Assembly (NCBI RefSeq): GCF_963576615.1
Contig: NC_088716.1
Coordinates: 3,596,001 to 3,660,000 of the forward strand
Reading direction: 5' to 3'
Source: Watersipora subatra
Taxonomy: Eukaryota > Bryozoa > Gymnolaemata > Cheilostomatida > Watersiporidae
Length of the DNA stretch: 64,000 nt
This document shows positions 1 to 12,515 of this stretch, one piece after another (positions within the stretch are counted from its first letter, which is position 1; each line of letters opens with the position of its first letter). A program made the position numbers and the translations under genes. Below the pieces are notes generated by a model that was given only the letters and a program-made list of their open reading frames with translations, had not been told where the DNA came from and did no database searches.

Positions 1-152
1 TCTTCAAGTAATAAGAACTGAATTTCTGGCAGCGTAGGCAAAGGTGTGATCGGCCGGCAGCAAATGAGTTACTATTGCAAGCAAAGCAGAACCATAATAA
101 AGCTGAACCCACTCCTCTAGCTTGTTAGAGGTTGAGAGTATTAAAAGCCTGT

Positions 153-573
153 AACCTAAGACACTTATGTATTCACCTCATCTAACTTTCGCGTTTTCAC
201 GGAGTCATCCTTTCGTGAAAATTTCATGTGCGAAACTAAACTATCATAATAAACGAGTGAAAACGCGAAATCAAATAGCTTTGTTCATCGATAGTCCAAG
301 AAACAAAGGGCAGCAAGCGATCAAATTGCATTATCGACTTCGCCCACACCATTCTACCTGCGGTTCACAATTACAAACTAGTCCCAAAGTGAAATGTTTT
401 TCTTATCGGTGAACTGAACCTGAGAAATCTAATTATTTTTGTTCCACTGCATTTATTTTCACATCACTATATTTTCGCACTCATCAGAGCTGCGAAATTA
501 AGTTGCATCGAAATTTTACTCTGTACGCTACTCACGAAACTAAATACTAGCGAAATATAAGTGTCCTAGGGTA
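153..573. mobile_element. MITE-like inverted-repeat element, about 420 bp
   Basis: The left end (ACCTAAGACACTTATGT, from 154) is an imperfect inverted match to the right end (ATATAAGTGTCCTAGGGT, ending 572). TA lies just outside both ends, consistent with a TA target duplication. The interior is rich in TTCGCG/CGCGAA and TTCGTG/CACGAA words and has no credible coding sequence. The 1.8 kb element at 33299-35110 has similar CGCGAA-rich ends, so the two may be related non-autonomous elements; that is inference. Confidence 0.5.
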
Positions 574-2768
574 TATAAAATTAGACTATAAAGCTGTTAA
601 CAAGATATAATTAGAAAAACATAGCTTACTATTAGCCTTCTGTGTAATAATAATAATAACTGTAATAATACAAACATTTAAATATATGTAATTTAGATGG
701 AAAGCTAGTAGGAAAAGTATGTGGACTGTTTTGATTTGAAAGGTAAAAAATAGTAAGATATAATTCTACTTGGTTAGGCTCTACATACAATAATAGTTTA
801 ACTAACTGTCACATGTTGCTTAGAAACAAGGTCAGCCAGAGGTGATCTGCCTTGCAATAAGTTGGCATGAAAAGAGCCTACAAGTGTTTGCTAATAGACC
901 GTGTATACTTGACGGCCTTCTTTGGGCAGCTGATCGCAGCTCTATACTTGTAAGTTATATCAAATGTACCTTTCCGTTCGACCTCGCTAACAGCAGTCTC
1001 TCTAGTGATGTTTAAGGTGGTCAACAAGGAGATGTATGTTACAGATTACAGACAAGCTTGTATACTGGTGGTTTCTTCACAGAGGGGTATAAAAAACGTT
1101 GTCTTCATAAAAGCTTCAAGTAAACTTTTTTATATATTAAGTTGAATATTTTAGCCATAACTTCCTTAAAACATGATAAGCATGCTTTTGGCTAAAAACT
1201 ACTCGATGAGAGATGAGTGATGCAAATATTCAAACAAATAACATCCACTGCATATAAAGCAAATGTTGAACATATCGACGACTGTGACAGCGTAAAATAA
1301 CAGCCTGTGAAGGCCCAATAAACGGATAAACAAAGGCTAACAGATGACTGTTAATCCTAACCTGCAAGTAATCACTGGCAACGGAAACTTGAGTTTTCAA
1401 ATGGTGAATCACCCAGCTATCTATAAAAACTGAGACTCAACTTATAGTAGCAGAAGAATGTTAAAACCAATTCATTCTCCCATAGCAGTATCTCGTTAGG
1501 ACACTGTACTACATCAGTACTGTTACGCACATGCTCAAATTACAAACTAACCTTGTTTGAACATCATGTTCAAATCTATTAGAAGTTAAATCATGTTATT
1601 ACTGTTACTTTACTCTTAGACTGTGTTCCCTAACTTATAAATTAAAGTCTAATACCTGTTCATCTTTACTATAATTGGAACGGCACCTCCCCGATTGAGC
1701 TCAATCGGGTTAAGAAAAAAGATTGCATCATACATGATTTGATCACACAACTTTCAGCATGGTGGACCAAGACTCTAACAACAGCACCGCTTGGCACGTT
1801 GGACATTGCTAAATAATGGTGCTAATAATAATTACAACTTCTAATAACTGCCTGTGATTAGTCATATCTTTCCAAAAGCTGCAGCCACAAATTGACTTAT
1901 CTTTTTTATGAATATTTATCAAAGATTTATGAGTGCAGCTGCCTAGAGATCACACCAGCAAGGGTAGAGTTAAAGCACGACTGGACTCTCAAAACGGTTT
2001 TTGTGCTAACCAGAGAGCAAATGTGTGAAGCTCTGCCTAAGTTTTAGTACATTACGTGAAGGAACACAACGAATGACAGTGAGAAATACTGCAACGCACG
2101 TTTCAAAGACCACGAGGTTAGATTCGCTGTGCAAATGATCAAATTAAGCTAAAGCAATCTTTTAATGATTCTTTATTAATCTAAAGTCAACCTCAAGCTG
2201 CCAGACATGTTCTGTCCAGACATTCAACTAGCAGAGGAGAGTGACCTTGCTCAAGTTTCAGCTAATTAACAAACACTATGTTTCCATGCCAACCTGCGCA
2301 TTCAGCAAGATAGAAACAGCAAAAAACCCACAAGTCAAGTGGGTTGTTTTGCTCGCAAATTTTTTTGGAAGGTTTCATGCTTGAGAAAGATGGGAACAGC
2401 ATTTCCGAATGACACCCGAAAAATGCCGCGACAGCAATTCCATTTTAAATCTTTTCCAAATCAGATTGATAAAGTCTTGCAGAAAAGTTTCATAAATTGC
2501 AATAGCCAAATGTGCAGTTTTGTAAACAAAAAAACTGGTAGATGTCTGACCTATTACTATTTTCCCTCTTTCAAGTTGCATCATCACATGTATACTAATG
2601 GAAGGTGCAGCAGTTGCCAAACAAAACCAATTTTGAATAAACGCTTGGACAGTAGAGTAAATAAAGTCGATATTATTAGCTATTGTTTAGCATGATCATA
2701 AACATGCCAAGCTTAGTAAATATTCCATAGAAAGTGAAATACAAATAAAGATGCTTAGTAATAGTTAC
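574..2768. other. No gene seen; presumed Dishevelled intron
   Basis: This stretch lies downstream, on the minus strand, of Dishevelled exon 2 and is probably intron. I looked for the next Dishevelled exon and found none I could support. The one clear structure is a perfect 20 bp palindrome at 1690-1709 (CCCGATTGAG followed by its reverse complement). The short open frames here resemble no family I know. Confidence 0.4.
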
Positions 2769-3819
2769 CCAAGATACAACTCGTCCATTGAAGCATGGCA
2801 AGCTGGCATTGTCATCCAAGAGCTCCTCTTTTACTACCCTGCAAGTAAGAGCATTCGGTCATTACTTGATGGCAAAAAGGAAACTGCCTTCTCCTAATAT
2901 AATAGACTAACCAAGGGCCAATTGAGCCCAGTCCTACCAAAGAGCAAATTGCATGACGATATGTCAATTAGCAATTAATAGAAGTACAAAAACAAGCTGT
3001 AACTCCTGTAGATGCATATACGTGTAAATTACTTGAAGATACAGTACAAGAAAAAATTGGACTCCTTAAAATATATTTAGCATAAACAAACGCCTTTGAA
3101 CAATGCAAGGCAATACGTGGAAAGGAAATTAAGCCACAGCTCGAGTAGATGATTTGGAGTGCATGTATTATTGAAATCTACAGCAAATAATTTGCTTTAC
3201 ACATAAACTTAGTTATTTAAAGCAGCGCAATCAAATGAGTGAGCATAATTTTGTCAAAAAAGAGGTTTCGTCTAAACATTATTAATACAAAACGTGTAAT
3301 AATTGTACTCCAAAGCTTGAAAAGCTTTTGCAAAAAGGTGACAAAAATGAACTGCAACCTGTATATTAGGCCATCTATACAGTGCAACATGTCAACTCCA
3401 AAAACTACATCACGCAGCCAAGCTATTGTTGCAAAACTAAAAAATAGAAAGCCTTCATATATTTCTAATGTCTCAATTAGACCTCTTGCTCATCTATGAA
3501 AGACCATATAGTGCAACCATCAGTTTTAATCTTTACTTTGCTCATTGAATAGAAAGCAAAAATACTAAAAGGTACTTGAAAGTTTATCAAAAGTATTTTT
3601 ATAAATAAATCAAAAGTATAACTAAAAATACTAAAACAGAACTTACCCAAAGTCAGCATCCATAGATTTAAAAAAATATTTGTGATTTGGTTTCTGTAGT
3701 GCATCTTTCAAGTCTTTCAGTTTAACAGCGTTTGAAGGAATAGGTAGTTTTATTAAATACGGCGTGTCTTCGTCCCCAATATGATAAATTATTTTTGTCT
3801 CCTCCTCCCCAGTCCCCAT
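2769..3819 (-). CDS. dvl: Dishevelled, N-terminal DIX domain (exons 1-2, gene incomplete)
   Basis: Dishevelled is the cytoplasmic Wnt scaffold whose DIX domain polymerises head to tail and recruits Axin. Exon 1 is 3819-3647 (start [13 protein letters not shown], donor gtaagt) and exon 2 is 2838-2769 (acceptor ttgcag, donor gtaact). The phases agree: 173 nt then 70 nt, ending in phase 0. The 81 residues contain family signatures: ETKIIYH, ETPYL-like [26 protein letters not shown], and [11 protein letters not shown] at the exon 2 end. In vertebrate Dvl proteins a splice junction falls in the DFG-VVKEE region and the text continues WLV after NGRVVS. The PDZ and DEP domains are not in the window and should lie left of position 1. 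The start is chosen because the DIX domain begins within about six residues of it, as in Dvl1-3. Family assignment is very secure; paralog identity cannot be judged. Confidence 0.95.
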
Positions 3820-6669
3820 ACTATGAGCGTTGAGACGCCAAAATCCCTAGGGCTCTATCGTTCATATAACTTTTCAATCAATCAGTAAGTACAATGGCTG
3901 AAAACTGACCTGAAAAAACTCTGTTCTATAAGTTAGACATGTCGAAAAAACGATTTTTATTGTTTATGTGTTTTAGATTTTAATTTTTTTTTAAATTATT
4001 TAATTTTAAAATTATCATTGCAATAAAATGCAACTTTTGACTATTAGAAGGTTTTTATTTTTTCGAAAGCCGTTTAGACGGATACCATAAAAACGTTACT
4101 AACACCGATTTCCAAAGTGAGAAAACAACTCTCATCGTTATAATTCATAGACTAAATAACTGCTCTTAAAAACTTTTATTAATAGTAATTTTTTTTAAGA
4201 TTATAGAAATAGTTTCAAAATTAATAATATCTCCACATTTATTTAAGCATTCACACAAGTTTAATAAATTGTTTAAGTAACAAGTTCAACTAAAAATTTC
4301 ACCATACTCTCAAAATAAACTGCAGTGGTCTCAGCACAAACACTAGCTTTTAGAAAACAACACACAAATCTACTATAAATTTCAAAATCATTATATGCAG
4401 AAATGTTTTCTATAGTTGAACTTACATAGATTGCCTTCACTCTTTCTGTCAACATCTCCAGTATCATGTGTTCATCGAGGAAGGTTTTAGGCTGAGTTAC
4501 ACGTAGTAAGCTGAATATAATGCTTAATTATTGAAATGACTCAGCCTGTGATTTACAACAGATGGAAAAATGTGAATTTTTTACTGCCGCCTCACGCAGT
4601 AATGATCAAAGTGATCAAACAGTTTAAATATAGTTTAAACCAACAGGAAGTCTTTACATTGTTGCTAAACATACTGAATTAGTCCTGAGTTGATTCCGCA
4701 GACACTTTTCACAATAAGTCACACTTGCTGACACAAGCCTTTACCCTTGTCAGTGCAATGACTATGGCTGACTCAACTGATGTTATTGTATGAAGGTTTG
4801 TCCTTTCCGAAAAAACAGCAGACAACCGTTGTCTGCTGTTAAACAGGTAATTAAACAAGTAAAGAGACAACCAATTTATGGCTTTATAAGTAAAAATAAC
4901 CCAAACAAAATACTGTAAATATTTTAATGATTATGAATAATATAGGTCAACTATTTGTAGTATTTGTTTAGCAGTATTAAAAAATTTATACTTTTATATA
5001 CATAAGTTAAAAGCTTATTGTCAACATATGCATACATGATAGTAATTGTCAGCATTTGTCCACACTTGTTTAAATACATATTCAAAAGCCAATGACAGTA
5101 GTTGTCTAAACTTTTCAAATTTTGAAATTCAGAATTTCATAAATTGTTCTCTTTAAACTAATTCAAATCAAATTAGCAGCTGAACTAAACTCAAAACTTT
5201 TCGAATGCACAGACTTATTTGAGTAGTTGACAATATGGCAGTTACATCACATGAAGAAGTATATGGATTTTAACTGAGATACAGATTTGATTTTATTCAA
5301 AAGATGAAATCAAAAGTAAAAATAGGAGTCTGTATCAAAAGATAATGATAGAAACCACGATGAAGCCGCTCCATGCCTATGTCTATCCAGGCATGTCTCT
5401 TCAATAGCGAGACATAGATACAAACATGGACAGCTAACACGAAAACAGCTGCAGAAGCATCAAAGACTGCTGAGAGCAGCTGCTGCTAGTAACACCATCA
5501 TATGCAATAACAAGGGGAGACAATGAGTGGTGAAATAATTAAAGTTAGTGGATTATGATTTATATGTCAAATTCTAAGATTGCCAAAAATGCCTGTTAGG
5601 AAAGCGCTTGATGAATATTTGCACCCACTGAACAGATCTGAGAATGTTCTTAAATTCAGAAGGCAAAAACAAAACTATTAATTTAAAGTCATTCCTTACC
5701 ATAATAATAATAAAAGTTGTTCGTTTGTCTGAAGCCAGGCTAAGAGTAAAAAATAAAGAACATAGAAATGGGAATCAAACTTTGACAACCAGAATCCAGG
5801 CAAGCACTTGATCACCTTGACACATTGAAAAACAGCTGTGCACACAGTAATTACACATGACGATCTCTCACCGTACATGGAAAAAGCTCGAAAGATTGTT
5901 AAACAAACCAAGCAGTTACAAATGAGTTGCGTTCTATTATCTGAAAACTAATAAACTGTGAAGCAGCACATGTGATCGAATTGCAGTGCAGATGATGATC
6001 ACTTAAGTGGTGTTACATAAAGCATGTTCTTTGCCACGAATCGATATTATCTACACATTAAAAAGCCAACAAAACTTAAAATATTTTTTGTTTTTTTACA
6101 AGATATAAATGCCCTGTTAGTGTGGTGCCTAGCCAACACAGTGATAACTTCCAACCAAAACATACTATTAAGAAAAAGAGAAGATAATTCCAGTTTAAGA
6201 ACATTTTTATTGCACAGTCCTATAACATTACATAATTGTATGAAAATGAATTGCCTGGTACAATACATAATCAGAAATTAAATGCTTTAAACGTTATATT
6301 ATACACAGAATATATATTATATACATTATATTGCTGACAATCAAGAGATGGAGAGCGCAGATGCACATAGAATTAAAGGAATGCAAAGTAATAAATTAGT
6401 TTAATTATGTTTTCTATGGTCCAACTATAAAAATATGTTGCGATTTGCATATAAACAGTCAGAAATTTAGAAATATCAATGAGTTTTACTTCCTTGTTGC
6501 AAATGTATAAAATGCTATGGTTGATTTACAACACACATGTTAGCACCTAAATTAAAACAACATATATTATATTAATATATATTATATTAATATATATATT
6601 ATATTAATGACGTCGCGGAAGTGTCCAACAACAAAATATATTTTATGGCTCACATAGGACCAGCTAACC
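3820..6669. other. Intergenic: Dishevelled promoter side and FAM20C 3' side
   Basis: AT-rich DNA between the Dishevelled start codon and the FAM20C stop codon; both genes are on the minus strand. It should contain the Dishevelled 5' UTR and promoter and the FAM20C 3' UTR, but I could not fix a TSS or poly(A) site. A perfect inverted repeat with 13 nt arms and a 1 nt centre lies at 4814-4840. Short TA-rich runs occur at 6300-6330 and 6563-6606. No coding exon recognised. Confidence 0.4.
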
Positions 6670-9600
6670 TCAGAATCCATCGTCAATCACTACGTGGCTC
6701 CACCCACTTTTAACTATACATTTCTGTATTTCATTTAGAGCAATTCTTACTCTCCTATCAGCGGCTATAAGGTGACCCTCAACTAGTATGGGGTAGAGAG
6801 GATCTTGGGCTGTTGAATAGTTCAGAAGTTCACTTAGTTTGTAAGGTCCTTCATCTAGCAGTAGAAGCTTCTGGAGAGTTGAGTGTCGTATCTGACAACA
6901 TTGCATGAGAGGAGTGAGTATAGAGAGCTCATCCCAGTACATCTTTCCCCAGCTGTATGAGATGAATAATGAAGTTAGTGACATGGAATTTGTGACCTTA
7001 CATTAGTGACCTTACATTAGTGGCCATATAAAAGTGGCATGGAATTAGTGACCTTACATCAGTGACCTTGAATTAGTGACAATGAATTAGTGACATGGAA
7101 TTGGTGGACTTACATACATTAGTTACCTTGAATTAGTGACCTTTGATTAGTGACATTGAGTTAGTGACCTTATATTAGTGGCATGAAATTAGTGACCTTG
7201 AATTAGTGAGCTCGAATTGGTGACCTTATATTAATGGCCCTAAATTAATGACATTGGATTAGTGGCTATGCATTAGTGATGACAGGTTATTGACCTTAGA
7301 CTCGTGATTTTGAATTATTGACATTGCAGTACTGACCTTTCAAACTAGTTACTTTGACCTTTCAAACTAGTTACTTATGCATTGGTGGAGATCTCTAGAA
7401 CTATATTGATCTGAACCTACCATAAACCTGTTAGTTTACTTTTTGCAGGCTTTTTGGTTTGCCAGGTTAAATAGGTGACAACATACAAAGGTTAGTGATT
7501 GCATGGATCAAGGCTTGTCCTCTCTTTAACAAAGGCTTGACAACTCTGACATAAGCCATCGAAAACTATACTGGTCTGAATCTGCCCAAACCTAGTAGTT
7601 TTATTTTTTTGCTGAATTCCTTTTCTTTACTGAGTTAAAAAAATAACCCAATGCTTCCCTGAGTGCACAAGATTGTTATTCATTTTTATGTTAACTCTAA
7701 CAGTTGTCTGCTCGTGTGCAATATTACAAACTGTTTTATAGATAGGACAACTCCTAGATTATATATGACCTCACACTTTATTTCAGGGTTCAGGTAAGTA
7801 GAGTAAAATAGTTTTAAGTTTAGCTCAGCTGTTAGCTTGGTCTTCAATTTTTAAAAAATTGTAAAAGAGATCTATTTTTAGATTTCGGTAGCCAGTATTT
7901 GAAAGATTTACGTATAAAACTTAATAATTTACCAATTAAATATATACTATGATAGTATGTATTATTTTATAGTCAGTGATTAGTCATAAATTAGTTAAAG
8001 AAAATGCTTTAACAAAAAGTGAATAATAATTTTAAATGGAAATAATTAAATAAAATAGCGATGAATAATATATATTATTATAAAATTATATAAAATATCA
8101 AAAGCAAGAGACTAAATGTAGTAATTGCTTTTTAACTCTTGAAAGGCCAATAGTGCTTATAAGAACATCTCAAGGCTCTCAGCCTCAGCTCCGGCTATTG
8201 TTACATTACTGTGCCTACAACTCATTTAGTTTACCCAAAGTGACTATACTAACTTTAGCTAATGCTAACTCTCCAGCCAGACACTAGTGCAGGCATTAGT
8301 GACCAGCAGCTCAGCCTATTTAGCATATCGTGTTACAGCTATCAGCTGTATATATACATAATAGCATAACATGAAATATGCTGAGTTGTCATCCCATGAA
8401 ATGACTGACCAACAACCCACCCAAGTTCTCCTGTGTCAGAACCTGAACCGTTTGTTAAGCAATATCCTTACAGGTTGGCAATTCATAATGTGCTTATAGA
8501 GTTGTTTATAAAGCTACATATCATAGAGGTATTCATAAAGTTACATATCACAGAGTTCCTCAAAAAGCCAAATATAAGACTCATTTAGAAATGCTGTCGA
8601 CGACTTAGCTTCTTCACCAAGCTAGATTATAGCAAGTAACACGCAAGTAAGGGCTCTTTTTAATTTCCTACACATGCCCTGTATTTAATGTAGAATGGAG
8701 TACATTCTAGGATGGAATTATAATCATCCTATCATCCTACATGTATACATAAGCTTGGAGTTATCTTCTATTCCTTGCTTTTAGCGATATGTGAATGGCT
8801 TGGTAATTACTCTATTGATTTTTCACAACCAAATTCAGTAAAACATTTTAACCTGCGCAAATATGTTTGTTATATGATAAGTGTTTTTTTTTTGATAGCT
8901 TAGGAGCTATTAAGATATTTTTGAATATCTCAGGCCATGGTGTTACTGTGGCCATTTACTGATGTAATGCCACCATGCACACTTATTGATAGATCTAACC
9001 CGACTCTACTATTGTGTACTACCATGTACATCAATCAAGGCAAAAATTAATATAGTTCTTTTAAAATTGTGAGTGGTACATGATTGAAATCTGATGGCTT
9101 CATGTGTACACCAATTGCCTAACACCCATGCTTAAAGAATTTGAAAGCACCACTTGACGGCATGTTATATCTATATAGGTTAGGGCTTTAATGTGATACG
9201 TAGCTTACCCTCTGCCATTATCAAGTAAAATTGGAACTGTGTCGTTTTGCCACTTGTCGGGAAAATCAAAGATCTCATAATGGTGCCTGTCCATATTTCC
9301 TGTGAAGATAGACATTTAGATTTATTACTGATGTGATGATCACTGACAGGTGCATTAGAATGCAGTTACTGACAAGCGCATTAAAATGACAATCACTGAC
9401 AGGCGTATTAGAATAGCAATCACTGACAGGCGCATTAGAATGACAACCACTGACAGGTGTATTAGAATGGCAATCACTGACAGATGTATTAAAATGGTAA
9501 AAACATCTGACATGGTAATTATTATAGAATTACAAAAAGACTAGAGTCTTCTTATAAACTATGAATGAAACCTCCGTATAAGGTAAGACGTAGACCAAGA

Positions 9601-12457
9601 TATATATTATGACGGTGATGTACATATAAACTTTGACTACCCTACATATAAACTGTGGCTGTGACCTAGATATAAACTATAACTAAGGCTTGCACTATGT
9701 ATACATTATGACTTTGGGTTACATACACACTTCCAATCTCGTGTACATATACACTATGTTACTGACCTAGATATACGACATGCTGGTGGCCTACATACAT
9801 ACTGTACTATCACAGACGTCTACTGAATGCCGCCATGACCTATATGATTATATACACAATTATTACAACCGGTATGTACTTCTATACTATAACTGAGTTC
9901 TACAAATATCATACTCATAGATTACATGCATAATATAAGTTTGACAAGCATGTTAATCTAGACTCATTAAATTTTAATAACTTTGACCTACATATTCTAT
10001 TACTGTGACGTGACATCCACACACTTTTATTATAAAACACATGAATATTGGCATTTCAGCTATCGATATCGTTGATCTGAAAAATGTGGTTTTGTATCTG
10101 CATATCTCCGGGTTTATAAAACCATTCTAGAAGTTTCTGGAATTTATTTAACAAATAAAATAGTATATAAATATATATGTCATTATATGTATAATAATAT
10201 ACAACATATAATATATTTTATATATAATATATAATTACATGTATATATATACAATATAGTTACCCTGTATAAAGTCAAAGACATGCAGGTCCATTAGGTC
10301 TAGTAATGAGCGACCTTTGTCAAAAGGAATGGTCGCTTTCACCTCTTGGCAGTAGTTGGGGTCGTCTTCCCACTGTACCCTCTTGCTTCGACTATATTAT
10401 TATACAAGACAAAACTAGACACTGTTCTTAGGATGACTGGGAATCAAGACGCTTGATTAGTTGTTGGTAGCTGCACCTCTTAAGAGCAAAGGCTAGGGTA
10501 GTGTGTTAGAGGGCCCCCTACTACTAGTCCCTCCTTGTAGTTGCTAAGCAGAACTCTCTTCAGCTAAGGAGATACTTTAGTACTCTGTAGATATTACATG
10601 CTAGTAGCATCAAATTAAAATCGAGTGGCTCAAATAGTGATTACAAAAACAACAACTATGAAAGCATCAAGCTGAGTAGACGTGTCAAGGACCTGAAGTC
10701 AATAGATGCAGACTACACTTTATAAGTAACTGCTTTCAACAAGCCTTTCAGCAGCACAAATAAACGCAATTACTCTCAACTTCAATCTATTTTAATAATC
10801 TGAAATATTTGGTTGGTAATTGGTAATTCAATGACCTCCACTTCCTTTAAAACAGTCTTAGTAGGAAGTGTGAGGTTAACACTTCTTTATTACTATCTCT
10901 GCAGTATGTTTACTTGATGTCTCGGAAATGAGTGTTTTGTTGACGTTATTTATTGAATAAAGCACATTTTTTGCAAGAATTAACGGTTTTCATGCCTACG
11001 TGTATCCTGGAAAGGTACATGTGAAAAAACATTAGAAAATGTTTATTATAAAATAGGGTCCACAATAAGCATTCATTTAATTCATCAAGTCTCTATAAAC
11101 TTGAGAGTTATCTTCTGCCTGTCATTTTCAGCAGTGAGCAACCAAAATGGTAATTACTAATTAGTGTATTTATAAAACCAAAAATAAAATATTTTAAGCA
11201 TGCACCAAACACGTTTGTTATAAAGTAAGCATTTGGTTTTGTAGCCCAAAAACAAAGAAAGTTTTGTAACGATCTTGGTCTACTAAATATTTCTGATGAG
11301 TCATCACACAAAAACTACCGTAATTCCCCAAAATTGTGAGAGGGAAATGATTGGAAGCTGAATGCTTTATATGTACCCAACTCATGTACTGCTGCCTGGA
11401 CAAAAGGAATTATAATTCCAAAAGCATCCTTACTCTGTATAGAAGATGACCCCATCAGGTAAGGTAACAACAGTTGCTGACTACAAGAGAGAGAAGCTGC
11501 TTACAACGCTGACCTTTGATTGACCTTAACAGATGACCGTTAAGGCCAAAAATTAAGCAGACCTGAAGTTGCGGTATGTTTTACCTGTATGATCTTCGCC
11601 AAGGATTTCGACGATCATATCTAGGGGCAAACTCTTCATCTGGGAGAAAAGCGGCAGCGGAACCCTCTACCCAATCAGGATGGCCGCAGATAGCGTGTCC
11701 AGAGTCACAGTAATAAGAACATTTGCCGTAAAAGCATAGGTTACCCACAGGTGAGCGGAATATTGTCTTCAAGAACTTAACACTGGCGTAAGGACGTATG
11801 TCACTTGTAATGTTGACAATTCGGCCAACTACTGGAGGAGCTCGTCTCATGCCAAGTATTCTATAATTACACAAAGTGAATCTGCTGTCTGCTGAGAAAA
11901 TATATTCTAATCGGAAAGGAGATGGAAAGGTGCTGGCATGTGAGCGCATAGCCTGATCTCACATGCCAGCACCTGCTCTCACATGCCAGCACCTGCTCTC
12001 ACATGCCAGCACCTGCTCTCACATGCCAGCACCTGCTCTCACATGCCAGCAATACTAGCAAATAATCATTAATGAATAAGAAAAAGCAAAAACTGAGGTA
12101 AATAGTCTGAAATTTATTTTTTATAAGAACGTCATGAGAAATGTGAAAAAATTCTGAATACAAGGGTTGCTGTAAGCAAACCTTTCAACTGCTTATCTGG
12201 ATATACATTGTAGAAAACATATGTTTTATCCATTGAATCGTTAGCTTGTTAAATGTTTTACGTAAAATGAACAAAATTGTTCATGGTCATTGGCACAGTC
12301 TTTTAGCGTTTGTAACTTTATGCTAGATGCTTTATCACCCATTGCTTCAATGACTAACAGAGTCAGTCATCGGAGCATTGGGTGATATAATATATATATA
12401 TGTATATATATATTATATATATATACATGTATATATATACATGTATATGTGTATATA

Positions 12458-12515
<58 letters not shown>

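Noticed and set aside
6670..6984. FAM20C last exon starting at the ATG at 6984
   Set aside because: The first residues are intron text. The acceptor catacag and the phase from exon 8 place the exon start at 6952.
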